A stretch of DNA of 6,753 nt from contig JAYUHK010000151.1 of assembly GCA_043767025.1 (NCBI GenBank), forward strand, positions 1 to 6,753, read 5' to 3'. Positions 1 to 6,431 of the stretch are shown one piece after another. Below the pieces are notes generated by a model. That model worked only from the letters and a program-made list of their open reading frames with translations, was not told where the DNA came from and did no database searches. This stretch comes from JAYUHK01 sp043767025. GTDB taxonomy: Bacteria; Bacteroidota; Bacteroidia; Chitinophagales; Saprospiraceae. Positions within the stretch are counted from its first letter, which is position 1; each line of letters opens with the position of its first letter. A program made the translations under genes and the position numbers.

Positions 1-346
1 TTTTCGCGCGCCGACGGGATTTTTAGGCAAAAACTTTAGAATTTCTACAGAGCACTTGATTTTTTTGGTTACTTTTTTCATCAAGGAAAAAAGTGACAAA
101 AACCAAGTAAATAACTGCAAAAACTAAACTCAAATGAGCCAATTTAAAATCCTTGCGTAATATGAGTTATCAACATAGACTGCAAAAAATATTTTGGGTT
201 GCATCTAATTTGATACAAATGTAAAGTACTATGTAATACAAGGTACTTTTTAAAGACCAATAGCGCATTTTTATAGACGAAATGGGATTAGGAATGTTAA
301 ATTCAATAAAATTGACTGATTTTATTCATTACTGCATGAATAATTT
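1..346. other. Left intergenic flank, no supportable gene
   Basis: About 350 bases of A/T-rich sequence without a convincing gene. One plus-strand frame is open from the left edge to a TAA near position 137, but its product is Lys/Phe/Asn-rich and comes mostly from the hairpin at 62-102, so I do not call it coding. A small inverted repeat (AAAGTAC at 223-229, GTACTTT at 243-249, followed by T residues) and a minus-strand match to the -7 consensus (CAAATGTA at 216-223) are visible. No minus-strand gene lies downstream of that -7 match within the window, so it may be fortuitous. Confidence 0.5.
62..102. repeat. A/T-rich intergenic hairpin, Bacteroidota type
   Basis: Positions 68-79 (GTTACTTTTTTC) pair with 86-97 (GAAAAAAGTGAC) around a six-base loop at 80-85, with one T-G wobble. 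Beyond a bulged G at 67, T62-66 can pair with A98-102, giving about 17 paired positions. Similar GGTTACTTTTTT / AAAAAAGTnACC hairpins are, from memory, frequent between genes in Bacteroidota and often produce spurious short ORFs. It may end transcription of a gene beyond the left edge, but there is no clean T tail after the stem on either strand. It could equally be a dispersed repeat. Confidence 0.6.
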
Positions 347-375
347 TTTGAGTTTGCAAATAAAATGTAAATTTG
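347..375 (+). promoter_or_regulatory. Bacteroidota-type promoter for the small lipoprotein gene
   Basis: A TTTG (347-350) lies 17 bases upstream of TAAATTTG (368-375), a perfect match to the TAnnTTTG -7 consensus of the Bacteroidota primary sigma factor. The usual spacing is about 19, so 17 is slightly short. Transcription would begin near 380-385, giving a leader of about 30 bases before the ATG at 411. The site lies inside the longer reading frame that opens at 282, which argues for the downstream start. Confidence 0.55.
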
Positions 376-410
376 TGCTTCGCAAGCAAAGTCAAAAAAT
401 CAATAAAAAT

Positions 411-887
411 ATGAAATATTTATTCCAAATTCTGATGCTTTTTTTCGCCATTTCGTGGGTAAGTTGCAAAAATAATACCGAAAATAATGCCAAAAAAGTG
501 GATAAAGATGCCAACGGTCAAGCGATTGTTTTACCTTCCGATTTTGCGGTGCTGACAGATAAAATGTGGGCAGTAGATTTTGTGGTAGCTACAAAAGACA
601 GCAGCGCAAAAGATTTCGCAGGAAAATGGTACAAATTTTATGACGAAGGACATCGTTTCGATTTTGGTCGCTGGCGCGAAAAAATAAACTCCGGCACATG
701 GGAATACGACCACGAAACCAACTTTTTGGATCTAAATTTCGATAAAGAAAGTACTGAAAAAAAGCAATGGAAAGTCAAAGTTAATTCCTCACAAGTGATG
801 ATGATTTGGATTGGCTCTACCACGCGCAACCCTTCGGGCGACCAAGTGAAACTCAATCATGTGAGCGAAATGCCCGAAAAAAAGTAA
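411..887 (+). CDS. Small predicted lipoprotein, lipocalin-like beta domain
   Basis: A 158-residue exported protein of unknown function. The frame is open from 282, but I place the start at 411: the protein then begins with a lipoprotein-type signal (MKYLFQ, hydrophobic core at residues 3-17, then WVSC with Cys19), and a good promoter at 347-375 sits just upstream. Cys19 would be lipidated. Trp at the -3 position departs from the strict lipobox, although Bacteroidota signals are often loose. A polar Asn/Lys linker follows (20-35). Residues 70-148 alternate in a beta-strand fashion with GKW (71-73), FDFG (83-86), SGTW (94-97), a LDL strand (106-108) and a conserved-looking Trp120. This resembles small lipocalin-like or calycin domains of Bacteroidota; the fold is my inference and no family is firmly recognised. 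The protease gene follows 60 bases later on the same strand. Confidence 0.75.
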   Translation: MKYLFQILMLFFAISWVSCKNNTENNAKKVDKDANGQAIVLPSDFAVLTDKMWAVDFVVATKDSSAKDFAGKWYKFYDEGHRFDFGRWREKINSGTWEYDHETNFLDLNFDKESTEKKQWKVKVNSSQVMMIWIGSTTRNPSGDQVKLNHVSEMPEKK

Positions 888-888
888 A

Positions 889-922
889 TTTTTCAATAAG
901 GAACGCATCTAAAATAAATTTC
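889..922 (+). promoter_or_regulatory. Possible weak promoter upstream of the S8 protease
   Basis: TTTC (891-894) and TAAATTTC (915-922) are separated by 20 bases, each one mismatch from the Bacteroidota -33 (TTTG) and -7 (TAnnTTTG) elements. A start near 928 would leave about 20 bases before the ATG at 948. No terminator is evident between the lipoprotein gene and the protease, so co-transcription from 347-375 is equally possible. Confidence 0.25.
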
Positions 923-947
923 CCTTTTTTACTTATAAAACACAATA

Positions 948-3900
948 ATGAAACAATTTTTTAGCTTCAAATTGATTTTCTGCTGCGCAATATCAGTATT
1001 TTTTGCGAACCACTCGTCCGCCCAAAATCTTACAGCGCAGCACAAAGCAGGGCAACTTTTAGTAGCTTTCAACGAAAAAACCGACGTGTCAGCATATATT
1101 GCCCAGCACCAATGGGTACAAAATATAGCTACACAGTTGCAAATAGTGCGACAAGTTTCGCCGCAATCCAACATCTGGTTGCTCAAATACAACCAAAATA
1201 GCATCTCCGAAATGGATATGTTGGTGGCGACCCTTCGCTCCAAAGAAGTGCGCGAAGCTCAATTCAATCACCTACTTTCCAACCGAAATACCGTGCCAAA
1301 CGACAGCCTGCTCGCCAAGCAATGGCAATGGATCAATACTGGACAGACTGGCGGCACAGCCGATGCAGATTTGGACGCAGACCAAGCGTGGGACATTACC
1401 ACTGGCGGACTTACCGCACTCGGCGACACCATCGTAGTCGCTATCATTGACGACGGCATAGACTTCAATCACCCCGATTTGAAAAATAATTTGTGGGTCA
1501 ATCGTGCCGAAATTCCCAACAATGGAATTGACGACGACGGAAACGGCTACATCGACGACGTGCGCGGCTGGAATCCGGGTACGCAGAACGACAACGTAAG
1601 TGGCGGAGTTCATGGCGTAGAAGTGGCTGGAATGATTGGCGCGCAAGGCAACAATACTAAAGGCGTGACCGGTATCAACTGGCGTATAAAAATGATGATT
1701 ATCGGCTACACCAGCACCGACGAGGCGGACGTAATCGAGTCCTACTCTTATGCCCTCAAACAACGCCAACTTTACAACCAAAGCAACGGCGCAAAAGGAG
1801 CTTATGTGGTAGCGACCAACTCAAGTTGGGGCATCAATCAAGGGCAGCCCGCAGACGCTCCGCTTTGGTGCGCTTTTTATGACACACTCGGCGTGCATGG
1901 GATTTTGAGCTGCGGCGCAACGTCCAACTCTGCAGTAAATGTTGATGTAGTTGGCGACTTGCCGACCGCTTGCCCAAGCGAATTTTTGATAGCTGTGACT
2001 GCTACCGATGCAAAAGATTTTAGAAATTTTTCTGCCTTTGGACTCGAAAACGTTGATGTTGCAGCTCCCGGCGACAATGTTTATACCACCGCGACTACTC
2101 AATTTGGCAGCCCCTACACTTTGACGAGTGGGACTTCTTTTGCGTCCCCCACCACCGCAGGTCTTATCGCTTTGCTCTATTCGGCGCCTTGCTCCAACAT
2201 CATCGAGCTTTCTAAAATTAATCCCGCCGAAGCCGCCAAACAAATCCGAAATGCCCTCTTCGCAGGCGTAGATGTGAAACCTAATTTGCAAAGCGAAATA
2301 AAATATGGCGGACGCATCAATGCTTATAATAGCCTTTTGAAACTCCTCGAAACCTGCGGACCTTGCCCCAAGCCGTCCGCACTCGGCACAAGTGTTTTGC
2401 TCGATACTACGGCTACTTTGACGTGGATTCCGTCCACACCGACTGTGACAATCAACCTCCGCTATCGCAAATTGGGCGCAGCAATTTGGACTGCCAATAC
2501 CTCTGTGTCGGCACCTTTTGTGATTCACAATTTGCAGGAATGTACCAGCTACGAGTTTCAGGTAGAGGGAATATGTATGGACACTTTGAGCGGCTGGACG
2601 AACAGTTATATTTTCAAAACAGATGGTTGCTGCCTGCCGCCAAGCAATATTTCACAATCCATAGTTTATACTCCCAACGGAACGCCGACAGAAAATCAGG
2701 TATTTTTTAAGTGGAAAAAAGTGCTGAAAGCCAAAAAATATTCTTTTCAGTACAAAATTGACCCAGCGACTGCGTGGACTACCGAACTCGTGAATATCGG
2801 AAATTCGGACAGTGTTTTGTTCGCGCTAAATTTGCCTACCTGCAAAAAAATAATTTACAGAATTGCTTCCGTCTGTGACAACAACGGGACTTTGTCTAAC
2901 TATTCGCCCGAAATAACTTTTAATACAAAAGGTTGCGGAGCTTGCCTCGATAACGTTTATTGTGCGTCGGCAGGTCTAAACGCTGGCTCGGAATGGATAA
3001 AGTTCGTTAGATTCAAAAACATCATCAACACAAGTGGCAACAACAATGGCTACAAATTTTTTGACAATCAGACTACTTCTGTAAATATTGCGACCAATTA
3101 TAACATCTTTTTGACGGCTGGATTTTCCACCACTACTGGCTTTCAGGAAAAATTTCGAGTTTGGATTGACTACAACCAAGATGGCGATTTTGATGACGAC
3201 GGCGAGCTTGCTTTCGACCCGCCTTCCACGATGACTACTTCTGCGGGTGTTATTTCGATACCGTCTAATGCAGTCGGAGGCTTGACTCGAATGAGAGTAT
3301 CCATGAAATATGTCGGCTTCCAGACAGGAGCGGAGCCTGCCGAATGTGAGGAATTTCAATTCGGCGAGGTCGAAGATTATTGTATAACAATAATAAATTT
3401 TATCCCGTGCGCTGCGGTGACGGGCTTGAATATTGTGAAACAAAGCGGGAACTCTGCAAAACTTTTCTGGAACGATGCGGCTGCCAACATCGGCTATATT
3501 ATTCAGTCGAAGAAAAAATCTGCCGCTATTTGGGACGAAGTGAGCGACACGGCTAATTTTTATATTTTCAACGGATTGATTTGCGACACTTTGTATGAGT
3601 TTCGAGTTAAAACTATTTGCGGCAACGATTTGAGTGATTTTTCGCCCGCTATTACTTACAAAGGCTGCAATACTACCGCCACAAAAGACGTAATTGCGGA
3701 TTATTTTCGAGCGCAAATACTCCCCAATCCTTTTTTAGAATCTTTGAAAATAAAGTTAAAACTTTCGCAAGCCACTTCACAGATTTTGCTAAAATTAGTG
3801 GACTTGCAAGGGCGCGAAATTTGGTCAAATGAGTTGAAAAAACTTTCCGAAGGAAATTTAGAATACGATTTTGAAGACGAAATCTTGAAAAAGATGCCGA

Positions 3901-3974
3901 GCGGAATTTATTTTTTGAAAATTATTTCTTCTGAATTAGGGAAATCCGAACAGCTCAAATTGGTGAAAATATAA
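948..3974 (+). CDS. Secreted S8 subtilisin-family protease with FN3, GEVED and T9SS sorting domains
   Basis: A 1008-residue modular serine endopeptidase, predicted to be exported by Sec and then moved across the outer membrane by the type IX system. A signal peptide (residues 1-25) ends SSA|QN. Residues 27-120 resemble the N-terminal propeptide of Bacteroidota S8 proteases (GQLLVAF, then NHLLSNR and PNDSLLAKQW). The catalytic domain (about 140-468) has the Asp in AIIDDG (D168), the His in HGVEVAG (H222), the oxyanion-hole Asn in NSSWG (N291) and the nucleophile Ser in SGTSFASP (S397), so it looks active. The usual Asp-Ser/Thr-Gly and His-Gly-Thr are DDG and HGV here. Three Cys-bracketed fibronectin III-like modules lie near 472-559, 561-664 and 821-907. 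Between the second and third is a GEVED domain (about 666-816) with an acidic DYNQDGDFDDDGE loop (741-753), likely calcium binding, and the signature GEVEDY (806-811). Residues 922-1008 form a type A T9SS sorting domain (ILPNPF, LVDLQGREIW, MPSGIYFLKI, LKLVKI), normally removed on secretion. The start is supported by the signal peptide. The natural substrate cannot be told from the sequence. Confidence 0.95.
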   Translation: MKQFFSFKLIFCCAISVFFANHSSAQNLTAQHKAGQLLVAFNEKTDVSAYIAQHQWVQNIATQLQIVRQVSPQSNIWLLKYNQNSISEMDMLVATLRSKEVREAQFNHLLSNRNTVPNDSLLAKQWQWINTGQTGGTADADLDADQAWDITTGGLTALGDTIVVAIIDDGIDFNHPDLKNNLWVNRAEIPNNGIDDDGNGYIDDVRGWNPGTQNDNVSGGVHGVEVAGMIGAQGNNTKGVTGINWRIKMMIIGYTSTDEADVIESYSYALKQRQLYNQSNGAKGAYVVATNSSWGINQGQPADAPLWCAFYDTLGVHGILSCGATSNSAVNVDVVGDLPTACPSEFLIAVTATDAKDFRNFSAFGLENVDVAAPGDNVYTTATTQFGSPYTLTSGTSFASPTTAGLIALLYSAPCSNIIELSKINPAEAAKQIRNALFAGVDVKPNLQSEIKYGGRINAYNSLLKLLETCGPCPKPSALGTSVLLDTTATLTWIPSTPTVTINLRYRKLGAAIWTANTSVSAPFVIHNLQECTSYEFQVEGICMDTLSGWTNSYIFKTDGCCLPPSNISQSIVYTPNGTPTENQVFFKWKKVLKAKKYSFQYKIDPATAWTTELVNIGNSDSVLFALNLPTCKKIIYRIASVCDNNGTLSNYSPEITFNTKGCGACLDNVYCASAGLNAGSEWIKFVRFKNIINTSGNNNGYKFFDNQTTSVNIATNYNIFLTAGFSTTTGFQEKFRVWIDYNQDGDFDDDGELAFDPPSTMTTSAGVISIPSNAVGGLTRMRVSMKYVGFQTGAEPAECEEFQFGEVEDYCITIINFIPCAAVTGLNIVKQSGNSAKLFWNDAAANIGYIIQSKKKSAAIWDEVSDTANFYIFNGLICDTLYEFRVKTICGNDLSDFSPAITYKGCNTTATKDVIADYFRAQILPNPFLESLKIKLKLSQATSQILLKLVDLQGREIWSNELKKLSEGNLEYDFEDEILKKMPSGIYFLKIISSELGKSEQLKLVKI

Positions 3975-3975
3975 A

Positions 3976-3998
3976 GAAAAAAAACTGCTCGAAAAGAG
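3976..3998 (-). terminator. Possible terminator of the MltA-like gene
   Basis: Read on the minus strand, GCTC and GAGC form a four-pair stem around a five-base loop, followed after AG by eight T residues. It lies about 40 bases beyond the stop codon of the minus-strand transglycosylase gene. The stem is short, so this is a weak call resting mainly on position and the T run. Confidence 0.35.
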
Positions 3999-4011
3999 CT
4001 TAATCCTACTG

Positions 4012-4061
4012 CCAAGCCCAACGGACAGATCTAAAATTCTATTTGTTGGGCTTGGTTTCTT
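4012..4061 (+). terminator. Terminator of the S8 protease, reaching into the convergent gene
   Basis: CCAAGCCCAAC (4012-4022) and GTTGGGCTTGG (4045-4055) are perfect 11-base inverted copies around a 22-base loop, followed by TTTCTTT on the plus strand. The position, 38 bases after the protease stop, suits an intrinsic terminator, though the loop is long and the T run interrupted. The right arm lies inside the last codons of the convergent gene (Pro-Lys-Thr and neighbours), so the same bases serve as coding sequence and terminator stem. Confidence 0.5.
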
Positions 4062-5169
4062 TCGCCAATATCAACCAAAGCTGCCCAAAGTGATGCAAAT
4101 TATTGGCGTGGCGGTCGCTCGCGGCACCCGCACCCAAGTACAAATCCACGTGACCTTTGCCTTTCACTCCGCCGCCAGTGTCTTGCGCGAGCAAAAAACG
4201 AAATTCGTGGTAAAGGAACTTTCCGTCACCACCTGTCACCGGCACCGCCGCCAAAAAGCAAGCTCCCATCGGTACCAACCGCTTATCCGCAGCTATCGAA
4301 TAATTAGCCACCAAAGTTGCGCCGCTTGCGCCGCGCGGGATATTTTTTTGGTTGTCCAATTTAAAATTTGTCACGTTGTTGGTTGGCAAAAAATCTGCTG
4401 TATCTCCTAATTCCTCCACATTTTCTTCGGCGGCAAACTTGTTTTGCAAACTATCGGGAATAGCCGCTTCTTCGTCGTCGGGGATAAATTCTTCGGATTC
4501 CATCGCATTTTCTGTACCATTGTAGTTGAGCAAATAGCGTTTTTTGTCCGCAAATTCGACATAAGCCGAGCCTTGCATCGCAATCTTTCGAGCATCTTTT
4601 GGGCTGCCGCTGAATATTTGTGCTATGCCGTCATCATCTGCAACTAACTTAATTGGGTACGGAAACGCTTCGCTTTTCTCTCGACTGACTCTCAGTATCG
4701 GCGTAAAATAACCCGTAAAACGGACGTTTCCGCGACCGTCTGCGCCTGAAAGCTGGTAAAAATCAAATAATTTTTGATAATCTTTGACTTTGTTTTTGAT
4801 ACATTCTTGGAGAACAAAAATTGTTTCTTCCAACTTTTTGTGACTAAAATGTAAGTTGCCGATGTGATACTGTCGAGCGAAATTTTTTTGGCTAAAAATC
4901 TGCATTTGCTCCAACAAAGCCTTTGCCAAAGTGTCGTTGAACACAGGAAACTTCAAAGAATCGGCTGGATAGAAGCTGTAGGTATGTCCGAATTTGGGAT
5001 TGTTTTTAGTCCGCCCTTCTTTATCGGCTACAAAAATTTTAGGGGATTCGACCTTTACAGGTTCGCGATGAGCAAAATAATATCCGGCAGCCATTATAAG
5101 GCACAAGAAAGCCGCCGCGAACATAGCTTTTCTGTTATTTGCTTCTATTTTAGGGTTTGTATTTTTCAT
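4039..5169 (-). CDS. mltA: Membrane-anchored MltA-type murein lytic transglycosylase
   Basis: A 376-residue enzyme predicted to cleave the glycan between MurNAc and GlcNAc, leaving 1,6-anhydro-MurNAc ends, acting in the periplasm. Residues 15-33 (AMFAAAFLCLIMAAGYYFA) are a signal anchor after a basic N-terminus. Cys23 is preceded by Leu and is not a lipobox, so unlike E. coli MltA this is probably not a lipoprotein. The MltA domain shows RFTGYFTPIL (150-159), YPIKL (171-175), MQGSAYVEF (198-206) and YNG (216-218). The C-terminal 3D domain follows with GATLVANYSIAAD (283-295), IPMG replaced by VPMG (299-302), LAQDTGGGVKG (327-337) and VDLYLGAG (341-348). The three hallmark aspartates are D295, D330 and D342; by family alignment D342 corresponds to the catalytic acid. 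Residues about 223-262 form an acidic low-complexity stretch where typical members have a longer ordered region. The gene converges on the protease and stands alone as a transcription unit. The symbol is by family only. Confidence 0.85.
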   Translation of the reverse strand: MKNTNPKIEANNRKAMFAAAFLCLIMAAGYYFAHREPVKVESPKIFVADKEGRTKNNPKFGHTYSFYPADSLKFPVFNDTLAKALLEQMQIFSQKNFARQYHIGNLHFSHKKLEETIFVLQECIKNKVKDYQKLFDFYQLSGADGRGNVRFTGYFTPILRVSREKSEAFPYPIKLVADDDGIAQIFSGSPKDARKIAMQGSAYVEFADKKRYLLNYNGTENAMESEEFIPDDEEAAIPDSLQNKFAAEENVEELGDTADFLPTNNVTNFKLDNQKNIPRGASGATLVANYSIAADKRLVPMGACFLAAVPVTGGDGKFLYHEFRFLLAQDTGGGVKGKGHVDLYLGAGAASDRHANNLHHFGQLWLILAKETKPNK

Positions 5170-5187
5170 CGCATTTGGTTTCTAAAA

Positions 5188-5216
5188 TAAATATACGGTA
5201 TTTATTTGGTATCAAA
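5188..5216 (-). promoter_or_regulatory. Putative promoter of the MltA-like gene
   Basis: On the minus strand TTTG (complement of 5213-5216) is followed after 17 bases by TATATTTA (complement of 5188-5195), seven of eight positions of the TAnnTTTG -7 element. Transcription would start near 5183, leaving a leader of only about 14 bases before the ATG at 5169. The region is A/T-rich, so a chance match is possible. Confidence 0.35.
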
Positions 5217-5305
5217 CGCTGATAAGTAGAAAATATTTTTTGAAAAATGAAGATAAAGATGTAGTAGGACACAAATTTTAACGGTTTTGACACTTTTTTT
5301 GAAAG

Positions 5306-5343
5306 AAAAAACCCTTGCTGTCAAGCGACTGCAAGGGTTTTTT
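5306..5343. terminator. Strong bidirectional intrinsic terminator
   Basis: AAAAAACCCTTGC (5306-5318) and GCAAGGGTTTTTT (5331-5343) are perfect inverted copies. After a single T-T mismatch the stem continues with GTC (5320-5322) and GAC (5327-5329), closing on an AAGC loop. Each strand ends in a run of six T residues after a GC-rich stem, so it can stop transcription both ways. The nearest coding end upstream on the minus strand is the regulator at 5616, about 270 bases away, so the hairpin more likely ends a separate short transcript made from within the gap. On the plus strand there is nothing evident to terminate. Confidence 0.85.
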
Positions 5344-5371
5344 ACTTCAGAGAAGCTACAATCTTAATTGC

Positions 5372-5434
5372 CTAAAATGTTGTTTGTTGCTCGAGTTCAG
5401 CAGGGCGCATGAAGATTGCATGAAATGTTTTCAT
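5372..5434 (-). CDS. Possible 20-residue micro-ORF in the intergenic transcript
   Basis: An ATG-to-TAG frame of 20 codons with the product MKTFHAIFMRPAELEQQTTF, about 60 bases downstream of the inferred transcript start. It has no signal peptide, no double-glycine leader and no membrane segment, and I recognise no family. An overlapping frame gives a second 21-codon ORF from an internal ATG. An ORF of this size is expected by chance, so the only reason to list it is its position between a promoter-like element and a strong terminator. Confidence 0.15.
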   Translation of the reverse strand: MKTFHAIFMRPAELEQQTTF

Positions 5435-5500
5435 AATAGAAGTCTTTTCTTTAAAAGGTTAAATGAAACTTTGCTCTCTATTGTGTGATTCGATTTAGTG

Positions 5501-5508
5501 CAAAGGTA
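5501..5508 (-). promoter_or_regulatory. Perfect -7 element for the intergenic transcript
   Basis: The complement reads TACCTTTG, an exact match to the Bacteroidota -7 consensus TAnnTTTG. No TTTG -33 element sits at the normal distance. A small palindrome (GTTAG/CTAAC, 5519-5533) occupies that region, and the 14-bp direct repeats at 5542-5575 lie just upstream. A missing -33 element plus an upstream activator-type site is the pattern expected of an activated promoter; that reading is inference. Confidence 0.45.
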
Positions 5509-5541
5509 AGAGCAGCCAGTTAGACTTCCTAACAATATTTT

Positions 5542-5575
5542 GACGAGCGTGTATAAAATGCGACGAGCGTGTATA
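5542..5575 (-). promoter_or_regulatory. 14-bp direct repeat with 20-bp period, candidate LytTR binding site
   Basis: GACGAGCGTGTATA occurs at 5542-5555 and again, identically, at 5562-5575. The 20-base period puts both copies on nearly the same face of the helix. LytTR domains bind pairs of about nine-base direct repeats with a period near 21-22. On the minus strand each copy contains ACGCTCGTC, which matches the AlgR site CCGTTCGTC at seven of nine positions (AlgR consensus from memory). The pair lies about 33 bases upstream of a -7 element and 41 bases beyond the stop of a LytTR regulator gene. Binding by that regulator is inference. Confidence 0.55.
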
Positions 5576-5615
5576 GATTGTTAAAAAAGCCATTTTTTCA
5601 TACTTTAAAACGAAA

Positions 5616-6368
5616 CTAAATCGCTTCAAACGCTTTTATAAAATCGGCTTTGTTGCGGACGGAGAGGCTTTCTATCACATTATTTTCCATAATTACGATA
5701 CCGCCGCGTTGTTTTTCGCCGTTTTCGTCAATGTCACTGACTTGCTTCACCCATTTTATATTGACCAATGTAGCACGATTGACTCTGATGAAGCCATATT
5801 TTTCATTTTCATAATTCTGCAATATCGTATCCGCAGCAGCGCGCGTTTTGCCGTCTTTGAACAGAAAAAAAACGGACTTGTCTTTGGCGTAAATAGTCAA
5901 TATTTTTTCTGCAAGGTATTTGTTGTCTATCAAAATCGCCGAAGTGTCGCTATCTTTTTTGGAAGATTTGGAACTTTTTTGCTGCAAAAGCTGTGTTATA
6001 GCTTTTTTTACGACCATCACAAATTCACTTTGGTCAATCGGTTTGAGGACAAAACCAATCGCCGTCGTTTCATTGAACGCTCGCTTTACCTCTTTTTCAA
6101 AAGCAGAAACAAAAATAACTTTTGATTTCAAAATTATATCTTTGTTTTTGATTTTAAACAAGTCAAAACCATTGGAAGTACTCATCTGAATATCCAAAAA
6201 AACTATGTCGGGCTGTATTTCTTCGAGTTGGCTGATGCTATTCTTCAACGAATCGGACTCTCCTAAAACATCAATTTCTGGAAAAAAATCGTTTAAAAGT
6301 ATTTTTATTAAAGTCCGAGCGTTGGGTTCGTCATCAAAAATAAAGGCTGAAAACCGCGCGCTATCCAT
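5616..6368 (-). CDS. LytTR-family two-component response regulator
   Basis: A 250-residue cytoplasmic transcription regulator of the LytR/AlgR type. The receiver domain (about 6-126) has the acidic pair D12-D13 followed by E14, the phosphoacceptor D59 in FLDIQM, the switch residue S88 in VIFVSAF and the invariant K109 in VLKPID, so all residues for phosphorylation are present. A Lys/Ser-rich linker (130-141) leads to a LytTR DNA-binding domain (about 145-248) with IYAKDKSVFFLFKDG, YGFIRVNRATLVNIKWV and a C-terminal SLSVRNKADFIKAF, the usual ten-strand pattern of the family. Length is typical. LytTR regulators usually pair with a LytS/YehU-type histidine kinase; none lies within the window, so the kinase is either just beyond the right edge or elsewhere. 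The target is unknown, but the direct repeat downstream and the inverted repeat over its own promoter are candidate sites. Confidence 0.93.
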   Translation of the reverse strand: MDSARFSAFIFDDEPNARTLIKILLNDFFPEIDVLGESDSLKNSISQLEEIQPDIVFLDIQMSTSNGFDLFKIKNKDIILKSKVIFVSAFEKEVKRAFNETTAIGFVLKPIDQSEFVMVVKKAITQLLQQKSSKSSKKDSDTSAILIDNKYLAEKILTIYAKDKSVFFLFKDGKTRAAADTILQNYENEKYGFIRVNRATLVNIKWVKQVSDIDENGEKQRGGIVIMENNVIESLSVRNKADFIKAFEAI

Positions 6369-6431
6369 ATTGGGTATATATTTCTGAACGGCTTTTATCG
6401 CGCTTCATCACTTCATTCCTCTCTGCCGTCC

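Larger units (their letters stand above)
5306..5495 (-). ncRNA. Putative small RNA or micro-peptide transcript
   Basis: No known RNA family is recognised. A perfect -7 element (complement of 5501-5508) would start a minus-strand transcript near 5495, and the strong terminator at 5306-5343 would end it, giving about 190 bases. Inside are nested complementary segments on the minus strand: ACTTC with GAAGT, enclosing CAATCTT with AAGATTG, plus a local hairpin ATGAAA-ACA-TTTCAT. This is compatible with a folded RNA. A 20-codon ORF (5372-5434) also lies inside, so the transcript could instead carry a tiny peptide or be an untranslated tail of the regulator mRNA. The boundaries are inferred only from the promoter and terminator. 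Confidence 0.35.

Noticed and set aside
2..139. Plus-strand frame open from the left edge
   Set aside because: Mostly encoded by the A/T-rich hairpin at 62-102, a common source of spurious ORFs; no start visible and no recognisable domain.
216..223. Perfect minus-strand -7 element (complement TACATTTG)
   Set aside because: Only a 24-codon ORF lies downstream on that strand and no -33 element is at the right distance; the octamer is expected occasionally by chance in A/T-rich sequence.
282..410. N-terminal extension of the small lipoprotein from the ATG at 282
   Set aside because: It would bury the lipoprotein signal peptide at residue 44 and place the -33/-7 promoter elements inside the coding region; composition is that of an A/T-rich leader.
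1821..2528. 235-codon open frame on the minus strand
   Set aside because: Antisense shadow of the protease catalytic domain, which has a signal peptide, catalytic residues and full domain order on the plus strand; the antisense product is not family-like.
2976..3716. 246-codon open frame on the minus strand
   Set aside because: Shadow of the GEVED and third FN3 region of the protease; no recognisable motifs and no promoter.
4090..4410. 106-codon plus-strand frame
   Set aside because: Antisense to the 3D domain of the MltA-like enzyme, whose conserved motifs are read from the minus strand.
5400..5430. GCATGAA repeated with an 11-base period (5407-5413 and 5418-5424)
   Set aside because: Only seven bases, two copies, and overlapping the possible hairpin of the micro-ORF region; too short to support a CRISPR or operator call.
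6361..6408. 15-codon leader ORF (MKRDKSRSEIYTQYG) overlapping the regulator start by eight bases, with an upstream AGAGG
   Set aside because: Translational coupling is conceivable, but such a short frame is expected by chance and Bacteroidota rarely use Shine-Dalgarno sequences; no other support.
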